A DNA stretch of 64,000 nucleotides, taken from contig NZ_FMIA01000002.1 in the NCBI RefSeq assembly GCF_900091615.1, positions 3,968,001-4,032,000 on the forward strand, written 5' to 3'. Below are positions 41,678 through 50,353 of the stretch, one piece after another (the stretch's first letter is position 1; each line of letters begins with the position of its first letter). The notes beneath the pieces were generated by a model that did no database searches, had not been told where the DNA came from, and saw nothing but the letters and a program-made list of their open reading frames with translations. Origin of the DNA: Micromonospora yangpuensis (GTDB lineage: Bacteria > Actinomycetota > Actinomycetes > Mycobacteriales > Micromonosporaceae). The position numbers were made by a program, and so were the translations under genes.

Positions 41678-41995
41678 CTACCGCCAGGTGCGTTGCTCGT
41701 TGTGCTCTTCCTTGCGGCACAGGGCATCACCAAGATCAATACCGTACCGGTTGGCGACGGCGCAGAGAAAGATCAGGATGTCGGCCAGTTCCTCGTCGAC
41801 GCTGCCGACGATCGAGGTCGTGCCGATCGGAAGCTGCTGGTTCTTACGTACCGCCTTGAACAGCTCCCCAACCTCCTCGCCGAGCATCAGACACTGGTCG
41901 AGCACCGTACGGTCGGTGAAGCCGCGCTGTTTTTCCATGTCGGCGACGTAACGCTGAAGATCGGGCAGCGTGGCGGTGCGGGCGAGTGGTTGCAT
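41678..41995 (-). CDS. MazG-like nucleotide pyrophosphohydrolase
   Basis: A 105-aa all-alpha NTP pyrophosphohydrolase with the metal-binding EEVGEL (residues 40-45) and DEELADILIFL (about 68-78) motifs. It probably clears non-canonical or phage-induced nucleotides. It is a short single-domain form, unlike two-domain MazG. Stands alone, divergent from the DUF72 gene across 132 bp that hold both promoters. Confidence 0.85.
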   Translation of the reverse strand: MQPLARTATLPDLQRYVADMEKQRGFTDRTVLDQCLMLGEEVGELFKAVRKNQQLPIGTTSIVGSVDEELADILIFLCAVANRYGIDLGDALCRKEEHNEQRTWR

Positions 41996-42127
41996 CGGCC
42001 AGCCTCGTGAGGACGATCAGGGTGTCGGGGACGCTACCAGGCGTACCGGTCAGTCTCGCCCCGTTCGGTCGTACGTCGTGGCTCTGTCGTACCGTGACGG
42101 CCAACCGGTAGTGAGGGGTGGCGGCGG

Positions 42128-42967
42128 ATGCGGCTTCGGGTGGGGTGCGCGATGTGGACGCACAAGGCCTGGCCGGGGCACGCGTTGCCGGCGCAGGAAC
42201 GCCTGCGGGACTACGCCGGCTGGTGCACCGCCGTCGAGGGCAACACCACCTTCTACGCCACCCCGACCCGACAGACGGTCGAGTCGTGGGTGCACCAGAC
42301 CGGGCCCGACTTCCGGTTCGTGCTCAAGCTGCCGAAGGTGGTCACGCACGAGCGTCGCCTCGGTGCCGTCGACGAGGAGTTGCGGATCTTCCTGGCCGCG
42401 ATCGAGCCGCTCGGTGAGCGCACCGGGGCGCTCTGGATCCAGGTGCCGGGCTCGTTCGGCCCCGACGACGTGCCGGTGCTGGCCCGGTTCCTACGGCGGG
42501 CTCCCCGCGACTACCGGTACGCCGTGGAGGTGCGCCATCCGGCCTTCTTCACCGACCCCGACGCGGCGCGGTTGCTGGAGGAGGCGCTCGCGGTCGCCGG
42601 CGCCGAGTGGGTTCCGTTCGACACCACCGCCTTCTTCGTCTCCCCGCCGACCAGCGACGCCGAACGTGACGCCTGGACGAAGAAGCCCCGGATGCCACGC
42701 CGGTCGGTGGCGTTGACCGACCGGCCGATCGTGCGGTACCTGGGGCGCGACGACACCGCGCGGACGGTCGAGGGCTGGCAGCACTGGGTCGGGGTGACGG
42801 CCGGGTGGCTGCGCGAGGGCCGCAGCCCCACCGTGTTCGTGCACACCCCGGACAACGCGGACGCGCCGGTACTGGCCCGCCGCTTCCACGACGAGGTACG
42901 CGCCCGGGTGCCCGAGCTGGCCGCCCTGCCCGACCCGGTGCCGGTCGAGCCGCCGACCCTCTTCTGA
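42128..42967 (+). CDS. DUF72 family protein (YecE-like TIM barrel)
   Basis: A 279-aa protein of the conserved DUF72 family. Markers are VGCAMWTHKAWPG, EGNTTFYATP, FRFVLKLPKVVTH, YAVEVRHPAFF and the terminal VFVHTPDNADAPVLARRF. The family has a TIM-barrel fold and is often found with iron-sulfur or peroxide-related genes, but its activity is not established. ATG 42128. Followed 48 bp later by an LLM-hemerythrin gene with its own probable operator. Confidence 0.85.
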   Translation: MRLRVGCAMWTHKAWPGHALPAQERLRDYAGWCTAVEGNTTFYATPTRQTVESWVHQTGPDFRFVLKLPKVVTHERRLGAVDEELRIFLAAIEPLGERTGALWIQVPGSFGPDDVPVLARFLRRAPRDYRYAVEVRHPAFFTDPDAARLLEEALAVAGAEWVPFDTTAFFVSPPTSDAERDAWTKKPRMPRRSVALTDRPIVRYLGRDDTARTVEGWQHWVGVTAGWLREGRSPTVFVHTPDNADAPVLARRFHDEVRARVPELAALPDPVPVEPPTLF

Positions 42968-42979
42968 CCGACCGGCTAT

Positions 42980-42995
42980 GGTTGATTCGTCAACC
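42980..42995. promoter_or_regulatory. Palindrome before LLM-hemerythrin gene
   Basis: GGTTGA-TTCG-TCAACC is a perfect inverted repeat 20 bases before the GTG at 43016. The core TTGA-N4-TCAA resembles MarR-family operators; no MarR gene is nearby. Confidence 0.45.
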
Positions 42996-43015
42996 AAGTC
43001 TCGGAGGTACCCCCC

Positions 43016-44611
43016 GTGACCGACTACGGGCATGAGCTGCAGTTCGGAACGTTCCTCACCCCGCGCGCCGACCGCGCCGACGAGGTCGTCGCCCTCGCCC
43101 AGCTCACCGAGCAGGTCGGGCTGGACCTGGTCACCGTACAGGACCACCCCTACCAGCCGGCGTTCCTGGACGCCTGGACGCTGCTGTCGGTGGTCGCGAC
43201 GAGCACCGAGCGGGTCCGGGTCTCGCCCAACGTGGCCAACCTGCCGCTGCGCCCGCCGGCCGTGCTCGCCCGCGCGGCGGCCAGCCTCGACCTGCTCAGC
43301 GGGGGTCGGGTCGAGCTGGGTCTGGGCGCCGGGGCCTTCTGGGAGGCGATCGTGGCCAACGGCGGCCCGCAGCGCACCCCCGCCGAGGCGGTGCAGGCGC
43401 TGGAGGAGGCGATCCGGGTCATCCACGGGATCTGGGGGCGCTCCGGGCGCAGCGTGAAGGTCGAGGGCAGCCACTACCGGGTCACCGGGGCCAAGGTCGG
43501 CCCGGCCGCCGCCCACGACATCGGCCTCTGGGTCGGGGCGTACAAGCCGAGGATGCTCCGGCTGGTCGGCCGGCTCGCCGACGGTTGGCTGCCCAGCCTC
43601 GGCTACCTCAGGGTCGAGCAGCTGCCCGAGCTGAACGGGATCATCGACGAGTCGGCCGAGCGCGCCGGCCGCCGCCCCGCCGACGTGCGTCGCCTGCTCA
43701 ACATCAACGGCAGCTTCGGCCACGACGGGAACGGCAACGGCGGTCAGGCCATCACCGGCAGCCCCGGGGACTGGGCCGAGCAGCTGGCCGAGCTGACCCT
43801 GACCCACGGGATCGGCACCTTCATCCTGGGCAGCGACGACCCGACCGACATCCAACGGTTCGGGCTGGAGGTCGTACCCCAGGTCCGGGAACTGGTCGAC
43901 GCGGGCCGGACCGGGACCATCGCGGCCGGGCCCGGGACGGACGGGCCGGGCGAGCAGGACCGCGGCACGGCCGTGACCGCAGGTCAGCCGGCGGCGGTGG
44001 CGCGGGAGATCCCCGGCCTCGGGGTGACGCCGACGCCCGACGACGGCCGGCGGCACAGCGACACGACCGTCTGGGACGAGAGCACCCGCCCGAGCGGGCC
44101 GCCGCCACCGGCGGGTCACGTGTACTCCGCCCGCGAGCAGGCCCAGGGCCAGCACCTGGTCGACGTGCACGACCACCTCCGGCGGGAGCTCGACCAGGTG
44201 CGCGACCTCGTCGACCAGGTCGAGGCGGGCACCGTCGGGGTGGCGGCGGCCCGCTCGCACATCAACCAGATGACGATGCGGCAGAACAACTGGACCCTCG
44301 GCACCTACTGCGAGTCGTACTGCCGGGTCGTCACCACCCACCACACCCTCGAAGACGCCACCATGCTGCCGCACCTGCGTCGCGCCGATCCGCGGCTGGA
44401 GCCGGTCACCCGACGGCTGGAGGAGGAGCACCACGCCATCCACGGCGTCATCGAGGGCCTCGACCGGGCCCTGGTGGCGCTGGTCAGCGGCGACGGCGAC
44501 CTGAAGGGCCTGCGCGCGGCGGTCGACCTGTTGACCGACACCCTGCTCTCCCACCTGTCGTACGAGGAACGCGAACTGGTCGAACCCCTGGCCCGACTGA
44601 GCTTCCAGTAA
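43016..44611 (+). CDS. LLM flavin oxidoreductase fused to hemerythrin domain
   Basis: A 531-aa two-domain protein. Residues 1-300 are a luciferase-like F420/FMN monooxygenase (TPRADRADEVVALAQLTEQVGLDLVTVQDHPY, then GGRVELGLGAGAFWEAI and DGWLPSLGYL). A charged Pro/Gly-rich linker (about 300-370) joins a C-terminal hemerythrin HHE domain (about 375-528) with iron ligands expected in VDVHDHLRREL, TTHHTLEDATMLPHL, EEEHHAIH and LLSHLSYEERELV. Hemerythrin domains bind oxygen, NO or iron, so the enzyme may sense or buffer oxygen for the flavin domain. GTG 43016 follows GGAGG. Confidence 0.88.
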   Translation: MTDYGHELQFGTFLTPRADRADEVVALAQLTEQVGLDLVTVQDHPYQPAFLDAWTLLSVVATSTERVRVSPNVANLPLRPPAVLARAAASLDLLSGGRVELGLGAGAFWEAIVANGGPQRTPAEAVQALEEAIRVIHGIWGRSGRSVKVEGSHYRVTGAKVGPAAAHDIGLWVGAYKPRMLRLVGRLADGWLPSLGYLRVEQLPELNGIIDESAERAGRRPADVRRLLNINGSFGHDGNGNGGQAITGSPGDWAEQLAELTLTHGIGTFILGSDDPTDIQRFGLEVVPQVRELVDAGRTGTIAAGPGTDGPGEQDRGTAVTAGQPAAVAREIPGLGVTPTPDDGRRHSDTTVWDESTRPSGPPPPAGHVYSAREQAQGQHLVDVHDHLRRELDQVRDLVDQVEAGTVGVAAARSHINQMTMRQNNWTLGTYCESYCRVVTTHHTLEDATMLPHLRRADPRLEPVTRRLEEEHHAIHGVIEGLDRALVALVSGDGDLKGLRAAVDLLTDTLLSHLSYEERELVEPLARLSFQ

Positions 44612-44795
44612 AACGGACATCTATCTGGGTCACTGCCGTTGAGTACACTGTGGGCGGTCGGCACGGCCACAACCGGGCCGACCGCCAGCCGGAACGGCCC
44701 CGCCACGCCCGCTGGCCCCTCCTGGAGATCGGCACCGTCGTCCCACCGACCCCGAGGCGGTCCCGCCCGGGGCCACCCCCCGGTGAGGAGAAACG

Positions 44796-46019
44796 ATGAC
44801 CAGTTCACCTCTGCGGGTCCGGCTGCTCGCGCTCGCCCTGGCCGGCACGCTCGGCGGCGCACTGCTGCCGGCCGCCGCCGCGAGCGCCGCCGAGGGCACC
44901 ATCGGCCACGCCGACACCGCCGACGCCGTCGCCGGCAGCTACCTCGTCCGGCTGCGCGACACCCCGGCGAGCGCGTCGGCCGGTGCGGCCGACACCGAGG
45001 TCACCCGGGTCGCCGACCGGCTGCGGGCCCGCTACGGGGGCACCGTCGGCCACGTCTGGCGCAACGCCCTGAAAGGCTTCGAGGTACGCCTGCCGGAGCG
45101 GGCCGCCCGTCGGCTGGCCGCCGACCCGGCGGTGGCCGCGGTCGAGCAGAACCAGCGTACGGCCCTGCTCGCCCCGGGCGTGCAGCCCAACCCGCCGTCC
45201 TGGGGGCTGGACCGCATCGACCAGCGGTACCTGCCCCTGGACGGCCAGTACGCGTACCCGAACACCGCGCCCAACGTGCACGTGTACCTCGTCGACACCG
45301 GGGTCCGGGCCACCCACGTCGACTTCGGCGGCAACCAGGTGAGCGGCGGCATCGACCTGGTCGACGGGGCGCTGCCGGCGGCCGACTGCAACGGTCACGG
45401 CACCCACCTCGCCGGCACCATCGGCGGCACCGCCCACGGGGTGGCCAAGGACGTGCGGATCCATCCGGTACGGGTGTTCAACTGCGCCGGCAGCGGCACC
45501 ACCGCCACGGTGATCGCCGGCATCGACTGGATCACCGCCAACGCCGTCCGACCCGCCGTGGTGGAGTTGGCCATCGGCGGACCGGCCAGTACGGCGCTGG
45601 ACGCGGCGGTGACCAACTCGCTCAACCGGGGGATCACCTACGTCACCACCGGCGGCAGTTCCGGCGGCAACGCCTGCAACTTCTCACCGGGGCGGGTGCC
45701 CGGCGCGCTGACCGTGGTGGGCACCTCGGCCACCGACGCCCGGCTGTCCAGTGGCAACTACGGCAGCTGCATCGACCTGTTCGCCCCCGGCGCGAACATC
45801 GTCTCCACCTGGCACACCGGCGACACCGCGGTCGCCACGATCAGCGGCGGCTCGACGGCCTCGGCCCACGTGGCGGGCTGTGCCGCGCTGGCCCTGTCGG
45901 ACAATCCGACCTGGACCCCGGCGCAGGTGGCCAGCTACCTGACCGGCCGGGCGACCACCAATGTGGTCTCCGGCGTGCCCGGCGGCACCCCGAACAGGTT
46001 GCTCTACTGCGGCCCGTGA
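44796..46019 (+). CDS. Secreted S8 (subtilisin-like) protease, altered active site
   Basis: A 407-aa secreted protease with a signal peptide (cut near ASA, residues 29-31), an I9 propeptide (about 48-118) and an S8 domain. The triad is present: D167 (VYLVDTGV), H201 (CNGHGTHLAG) and S353 (ISGGSTASAHVAG). Two normally fixed spots differ: the oxyanion-hole Asn of AAGNS is Ser288 (TTGGSSGG), and GTSMA-PHVAG is GGSTASAHVAG. It may be slow, specialised or inactive. ATG 44796 follows GGTGAGGAGAA. The 184-bp upstream region holds no gene. Confidence 0.88.
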   Translation: MTSSPLRVRLLALALAGTLGGALLPAAAASAAEGTIGHADTADAVAGSYLVRLRDTPASASAGAADTEVTRVADRLRARYGGTVGHVWRNALKGFEVRLPERAARRLAADPAVAAVEQNQRTALLAPGVQPNPPSWGLDRIDQRYLPLDGQYAYPNTAPNVHVYLVDTGVRATHVDFGGNQVSGGIDLVDGALPAADCNGHGTHLAGTIGGTAHGVAKDVRIHPVRVFNCAGSGTTATVIAGIDWITANAVRPAVVELAIGGPASTALDAAVTNSLNRGITYVTTGGSSGGNACNFSPGRVPGALTVVGTSATDARLSSGNYGSCIDLFAPGANIVSTWHTGDTAVATISGGSTASAHVAGCAALALSDNPTWTPAQVASYLTGRATTNVVSGVPGGTPNRLLYCGP

Positions 46020-46059
46020 GGCCGGGCGCCACCCGGCGCAAAGAAACTGCGATTGTCGA

Positions 46060-46065
46060 TACGAT
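46060..46065 (+). promoter_or_regulatory. Candidate -10 giving a leaderless LacI message
   Basis: TACGAT ends six bases before ATG 46072, placing the likely transcription start on the start codon. No ribosome binding site precedes the ATG, which supports leaderless translation. Confidence 0.45.
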
Positions 46066-46071
46066 GGCTCC

Positions 46072-47394
46072 ATGCCAACTGGCTCCAGGCCCGGCCGGCG
46101 GGCCCGTGGCGAGATCGAAGAGCTGCCCAGCGGTTCGCTGCGGGTGCGGGTGTACGCCGGGATCGACCCGTCGAGCAGGCGGCGGCGCTACCTGACCGAG
46201 ACGGTGCCGGCGGGTCCACACGCGCGCGAACGGGCCGAGACGGTGCGCGCCCGACTGCTCGACGCGGCGAGCCGGCAGCCACGGACCCGGGTCCGGACGC
46301 AGCCCGATCGGGTGCCGACGCCCAGGGTGGGGCCCGAACCGTTCGTCCGGCCGGCGCCGGAGGCGCAGCCGCGCGGGTGGCGGCGGGGAGAGATGACGCT
46401 GACCATGATCGGCCGGCTGGCGGACGTCTCCCCGCCGACGGTGTCGAAGGTGCTCAACGGGCGCTCCGGGGTGGCCGCACAGACCCGCGCCCGGGTCGAG
46501 GCGGTGCTGCGGGAACACGGGTACCGCCGGCCCGGCACGGTCACGCCGAGTGCCACCGTGGAGGTGGTCTTCTACGGCATGCAGAGCAACCTCGCGGTGG
46601 CGATCATGCACGGGGTGGAGCGGGTCGTGGGTGGGCACCGGCTCACCGTCGGCTTCACCGACGCCCGCCGGCAGGTCTCCGAGGGCAGGTACTGGGCACA
46701 CGACCTGTTGGTCCGACGCCCGACCGGGGTGATCGTGGTCCACCTCGGCTTCACCACCGAGCAGCACGCCCTGCTCGCCGCGAGCGGGATCCCGCTGGTG
46801 GCGTTGGATCCGACGGGTGAACCGCCGCTGCACACCGTGCCCTCGGTGGCAGCGACCAACTGGAGCGGCGCCTTCGACGCCGCCCGGCACGTGCACGCAC
46901 TCGGGCACCGACGGGTCGCCGTACTCACCGGGCCGACGGAGCGGTTGTGTGCCAAGGCCCGCCTGGACGGTGCCCGGGCCGCCCTGGACGCCGCCGGCTG
47001 CGGGCTGGATCCACGGCTGGTGCGTACCGGGCCGTACTTCTCCTTCGACGACGGGCTGCACCTCGGCCGGGAGTTGCTCCGCCTGCCCGAGCCACCGACG
47101 GCGATCCTGTGCGGCAACGACCTGCAGGCGCTCGGTGTCTACGAGACGGCCCGGCAGGCCGGTATCCGGATCCCGCAGGACCTCAGCGTGGTCGGCTTCG
47201 ACGACATCCCGGCCACGAGCTGGTGCGGACCGCCGATGACGACCGTACGGCAGCCGTTGCGGGAGATGGGGGAAACCGCTGCCACCATGGTCCTGGCCCT
47301 GGCTGCCGACGAGCGGCTCGCCACCACCCGCATCGAGTTGTCCACCACCCTCATCGCCCGGGACAGCACCGCCGCCGCCCCGCCCGCCCGTTGA
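46072..47394 (+). CDS. LacI regulator with integrase-type N-terminal domain
   Basis: A 440-aa protein combining two DNA-binding modules. Residues about 10-66 (GEIEELPSGSLRVRVYAGID, then YLTETVPAGPHARERAETVRARLL) match the arm-site-binding, AP2-like N-terminal domain of actinobacterial tyrosine integrases. After a Pro-rich linker, residues 109-155 form a LacI helix-turn-helix (TMIGRLADVSPPTVSKVLNGRSG), followed by a sugar-binding domain ending VVGFDDIPATSWCGPPMTTVRQPLREMGETAA. No recombinase catalytic domain is present. The sensor half is closely similar to that of the regulator at 29901-30923. It precedes the CBM2-GH43 gene, a likely target. Confidence 0.85.
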   Translation: MPTGSRPGRRARGEIEELPSGSLRVRVYAGIDPSSRRRRYLTETVPAGPHARERAETVRARLLDAASRQPRTRVRTQPDRVPTPRVGPEPFVRPAPEAQPRGWRRGEMTLTMIGRLADVSPPTVSKVLNGRSGVAAQTRARVEAVLREHGYRRPGTVTPSATVEVVFYGMQSNLAVAIMHGVERVVGGHRLTVGFTDARRQVSEGRYWAHDLLVRRPTGVIVVHLGFTTEQHALLAASGIPLVALDPTGEPPLHTVPSVAATNWSGAFDAARHVHALGHRRVAVLTGPTERLCAKARLDGARAALDAAGCGLDPRLVRTGPYFSFDDGLHLGRELLRLPEPPTAILCGNDLQALGVYETARQAGIRIPQDLSVVGFDDIPATSWCGPPMTTVRQPLREMGETAATMVLALAADERLATTRIELSTTLIARDSTAAAPPAR

Positions 47395-47706
47395 CCGAAA
47401 AACGCCTGGCCAAGACGCCGACACGAGATGATCACACTTGACGATTGTCTATGTTAACGATAACAGATATGCTCGGCGCCAAGGAGCCCCGGGCAGGCTC
47501 CGGTCCGCAGGCGCCGCTATCCCTCGGGTTTCGGCCGTCCTGACTCAGACGGCATCGACCACGGTGAGAACGTCCGGGTTCACCCGTCGACGCCGCCGAG
47601 CACCCCCTCGGCAACGCGGTCACCGGTCACCAGCTGACGGCCCAGCCTCCCGGCACGCCGTCACGACCGGGCACCGGGCCGGCTTTCCGCTAGTGGAAGG
47701 AATCCG
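47395..47706. other. Promoter region and 240-bp leader of CBM2-GH43 gene
   Basis: No gene seen. It holds the promoter/operator at 47438-47466, then a long untranslated leader with a small hairpin (GGAGCC/GGCTCC near 47486) and a GGAAGGA ribosome binding site before ATG 47707. Confidence 0.65.
47438..47466 (+). promoter_or_regulatory. Promoter with TGTTA-ACGA-TAACA operator (GH43)
   Basis: TTGACG (47438-47443), 17 bases, TAACAG (47461-47466). The palindrome TGTTAACGATAACA (47452-47465) starts eight bases after the -35 and covers the -10, as expected for repression by a LacI-type protein. Confidence 0.65.
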
Positions 47707-49692
47707 ATGAAAAGACGTTCGCGACTGCGGCTCTGGCTCGCGTCGAGCCTGGCGCTCGCCGTCAGTGCCGCCGGCGCCGTCACCGCTGTCTCCGCCCAGG
47801 CGGCGGTCGCCTGCCGGGTCACCTACACCGTCACCAACCAGTGGCAGGGTGGCTTCGGCGCCAACGTCATCGTGGACAATCTCGGCGACCCGGTCAACGG
47901 TTGGCGACTGACCTGGTCCTTCGCGGCCGGGCAGACGGTCGGTCAACTGTGGAACGGCACCGCGACACAGTCCGGGACCCAGGTCACCGTCACCGGTGCC
48001 GACTGGAACCGCGACCTGGCCAGCGGAGGCAGCGCCAACTTCGGCTTCAACGGCACCTGGACCTCGTCGAACCCGGTACCCACCAGCTTCGCCCTCAACG
48101 GCGTCACCTGCACCGGCACGACCAACCCGACGACTCCCCCGCCCAACCCCACCACCCCGCCACCGACCACCCCACCGCCCACGACCCCGCCGCCGTCGGG
48201 GAGTTTCACGAATCCGGTGGTGTGGCAGGACTTCGCGGATGTGGACATCATCCGGGTCGGGGACGTGTACTACATGTCGGCCTCCACCATGCACTACTCC
48301 CCGGGTGCGCCCGTCCTGCGTTCCTACGATCTGGTGAACTGGGAGTTCGCCGGGCACTCGGTGCCCCGGCTGGACTTCGGCACCAAATACGACCTACCCG
48401 GCAACGCGCATGCCTACGTCGACGGGATCTGGGCCTCGACCCTGAACTACCGGCCGTCGAATCGGACGTTCTACTGGGCCGGGTGTATCGACTTCGCCCA
48501 GACCCACATCTACACCGCCACCGCCGTGGACGGCACCTGGAACAAACACACCACCATCCCGAACTGCTACTACGACGCCGGGATGCTCATCGACGACGAC
48601 GACACCATGTACGTCGCCTACGGCAACGGCCGCATCAGCGTCGCCCAACTCTCCGCCGACGGCCGCACCCAGGTCCGCAACCAGCAGGTCTACCAAACCC
48701 CCACGAACATCGGCACCCTGGAAGGCGCCCGCTTCTACAAACGAAACGGCGCCTACTACATCTGGCTCACCCGACCCGCCAACGGCCAGTACGTCCTCAA
48801 ATCCACCAACGGACCCTTCGGCCCCTACGAACAACGCCAGGTCCTACTCGACCTACCCGGCCCCATCACCGGCGGCGGCGTCCCCCACCAAGGCGGCCTC
48901 GTCCAAACCCAGACCGGCGCCTGGTACTACATGGCCTTCACCGACGCCTACCCCGGCGGACGCATGCCCACCCTCGCCCCCATCACCTGGACCGCAGACG
49001 GCTGGCCCCAAGTCCAAACCGTCAACGGACGCTGGGCCACCACCTACCCCAACCCCCTACCACTACGCCCCGTCAAACCCCTCACCGGCACCGACACCTT
49101 CACCGGCACCACCCTCGGCCCCCAATACGAATGGAACCACAACCCCGACAACACCCGCTGGAGGGTCAACAACGGCCTCCACCTCACCACCGCCACCGTC
49201 ACCAGCGACCTCTACAAAGCCCGCAACACCCTCACCCACCGCATCCAAGGCCCCACCTCCACCGCCACCATCGAACTCGACCACACCGGCATGCGCGACG
49301 GCGACCGCACCGGCCTCGCCGTCCTACGCGACACCTCCGCCCACATCGGCCTCAAACGCGACAACGGCACCACCAGAATCGTCATGACCAACGGCCTCAC
49401 CATGAACACCAACTGGGACACCACCAACACCGGCACCGAACAAGCCAGCGCCCCCATCACCGGCACCCGCATCTGGCTACGCGCCACCGCCGACATCCGA
49501 CCCGGCACCGGCCGACAAGCCCGCTTCTCCTACAGCACCAACGGCACCACCTACACCCCCCTCGGCAACGCCCTCACCCTCAACAACAACTGGCAATTCT
49601 TCATGGGCTACCGCTACGCCATCTACCACCACACCACCGGCCAACTCGGCGGCCAAGTCACCATCCGACAATTCACCCAAACCACCCCCTGA
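47707..49692 (+). CDS. Secreted CBM2-GH43 arabinan/xylan hydrolase
   Basis: A 661-aa secreted enzyme. Signal peptide residues 1-33; CBM2 carbohydrate-binding module about 34-137 (CRVTYTVTNQWQGGFGANV, VNGWRLTWSF); Pro/Thr linker about 138-163; GH43 propeller about 165-440 with acidic residues in FADVDIIRV, YYDAGMLID and LEGARFYKR; C-terminal beta-sandwich about 455-661. CBM2 binds cellulose or xylan, so the enzyme works on plant cell wall outside the cell, probably releasing arabinose or xylose. From about 48540 on, the coding strand becomes markedly C/A-rich and G-poor. Confidence 0.93.
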   Translation: MKRRSRLRLWLASSLALAVSAAGAVTAVSAQAAVACRVTYTVTNQWQGGFGANVIVDNLGDPVNGWRLTWSFAAGQTVGQLWNGTATQSGTQVTVTGADWNRDLASGGSANFGFNGTWTSSNPVPTSFALNGVTCTGTTNPTTPPPNPTTPPPTTPPPTTPPPSGSFTNPVVWQDFADVDIIRVGDVYYMSASTMHYSPGAPVLRSYDLVNWEFAGHSVPRLDFGTKYDLPGNAHAYVDGIWASTLNYRPSNRTFYWAGCIDFAQTHIYTATAVDGTWNKHTTIPNCYYDAGMLIDDDDTMYVAYGNGRISVAQLSADGRTQVRNQQVYQTPTNIGTLEGARFYKRNGAYYIWLTRPANGQYVLKSTNGPFGPYEQRQVLLDLPGPITGGGVPHQGGLVQTQTGAWYYMAFTDAYPGGRMPTLAPITWTADGWPQVQTVNGRWATTYPNPLPLRPVKPLTGTDTFTGTTLGPQYEWNHNPDNTRWRVNNGLHLTTATVTSDLYKARNTLTHRIQGPTSTATIELDHTGMRDGDRTGLAVLRDTSAHIGLKRDNGTTRIVMTNGLTMNTNWDTTNTGTEQASAPITGTRIWLRATADIRPGTGRQARFSYSTNGTTYTPLGNALTLNNNWQFFMGYRYAIYHHTTGQLGGQVTIRQFTQTTP

Positions 49693-49716
49693 TCAGCGGA
49701 GGCGTCACAGCCGAGG

Positions 49717-49763
49717 CTCCCGGTGGTGCCACGTCGCGACGAACGGCGCGACACCACCGGGAG
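49717..49763 (+). terminator. Terminator hairpin after CBM2-GH43 gene
   Basis: CTCCCGGTGGTG (49717-49728) and CACCACCGGGAG (49752-49763) form a perfect 12-bp stem; the loop folds again through GTCGCG/CGCGAC. It lies 25 bp after the stop codon. Confidence 0.7.
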
Positions 49764-50000
49764 ATCACGGCGATGGAGCCATTCCTGGAGCAATTCCGGG
49801 CTGTTGGCTCCACGAACCTTGGGTTCCCCACGCCTGGTCGACGCGTGCGGAGCCGCGCCCGCAGCGGGCCACCTGCCTCGGTCGAGCGCCTTCACCGGGC
49901 CCGGAAACCAGCCCTTGTCGCTTCCGACATATTTCGGTAACATCCGGCTCGATCGATAGCTCGGCCACTCCGCCCCACTCCCCGACCACTCCGGCTCCGC

Positions 50001-50038
50001 CCGGAATCCGGCAGGCCGCCCGGAATCCGGCAGGCCGC
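50001..50038. repeat. Two tandem copies of a 19-bp sequence
   Basis: CCGGAATCCGGCAGGCCGC occurs twice in direct succession. Non-coding; no further copies follow. Confidence 0.8.
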
Positions 50039-50232
50039 CCGCCGAAAAGGAGGCCAGGGGGCGTACCCGACCGGTCGCGCCGGTCCGTCGAGAAAGGAAG
50101 GTGCCGCCCACCACCACCCGCGTCGCCCCACCCGAGCCGCACCGCCCACCGATGATGACGAACGTCACGGGACGCGAGCGGCAATCGGTCGTGCCGTGCG
50201 GTCCCCGGACAGCGCTACGCCGCGTACACTTT

Positions 50233-50245
50233 CGCTGATCTAGCG
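50233..50245. promoter_or_regulatory. Small palindrome CGCT-GATCT-AGCG before LacI gene
   Basis: Lies just downstream of a TACACT -10-like element (50225-50230), where an autoregulatory operator would sit. Arms of only four bases make it weak. Confidence 0.3.
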
Positions 50246-50353
50246 TTGTCCACGGTGGTGTGCCCGGACCCGCCGTCGGCTTGCCGTCACGGCGGCCGGA
50301 CCAGGCACCTCCGTCGTCGACAGCTCGCGGCGGCGGACGGAGAGTGGGCTGCG

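Larger units (their letters stand above)
49693..50353. other. 661-bp region without a convincing gene
   Basis: Contains a terminator hairpin (49717-49763), a 19-bp tandem duplication (50001-50038) and, near its right end, a TACACT -10-like element (50225-50230) with a small palindrome for the LacI gene. All ORFs crossing it look like shadows. Confidence 0.6.

Noticed and set aside
50001..50038. 19-bp tandem repeat as a microsatellite or regulatory array
   Set aside because: Only two copies, non-coding, no relation to a promoter.
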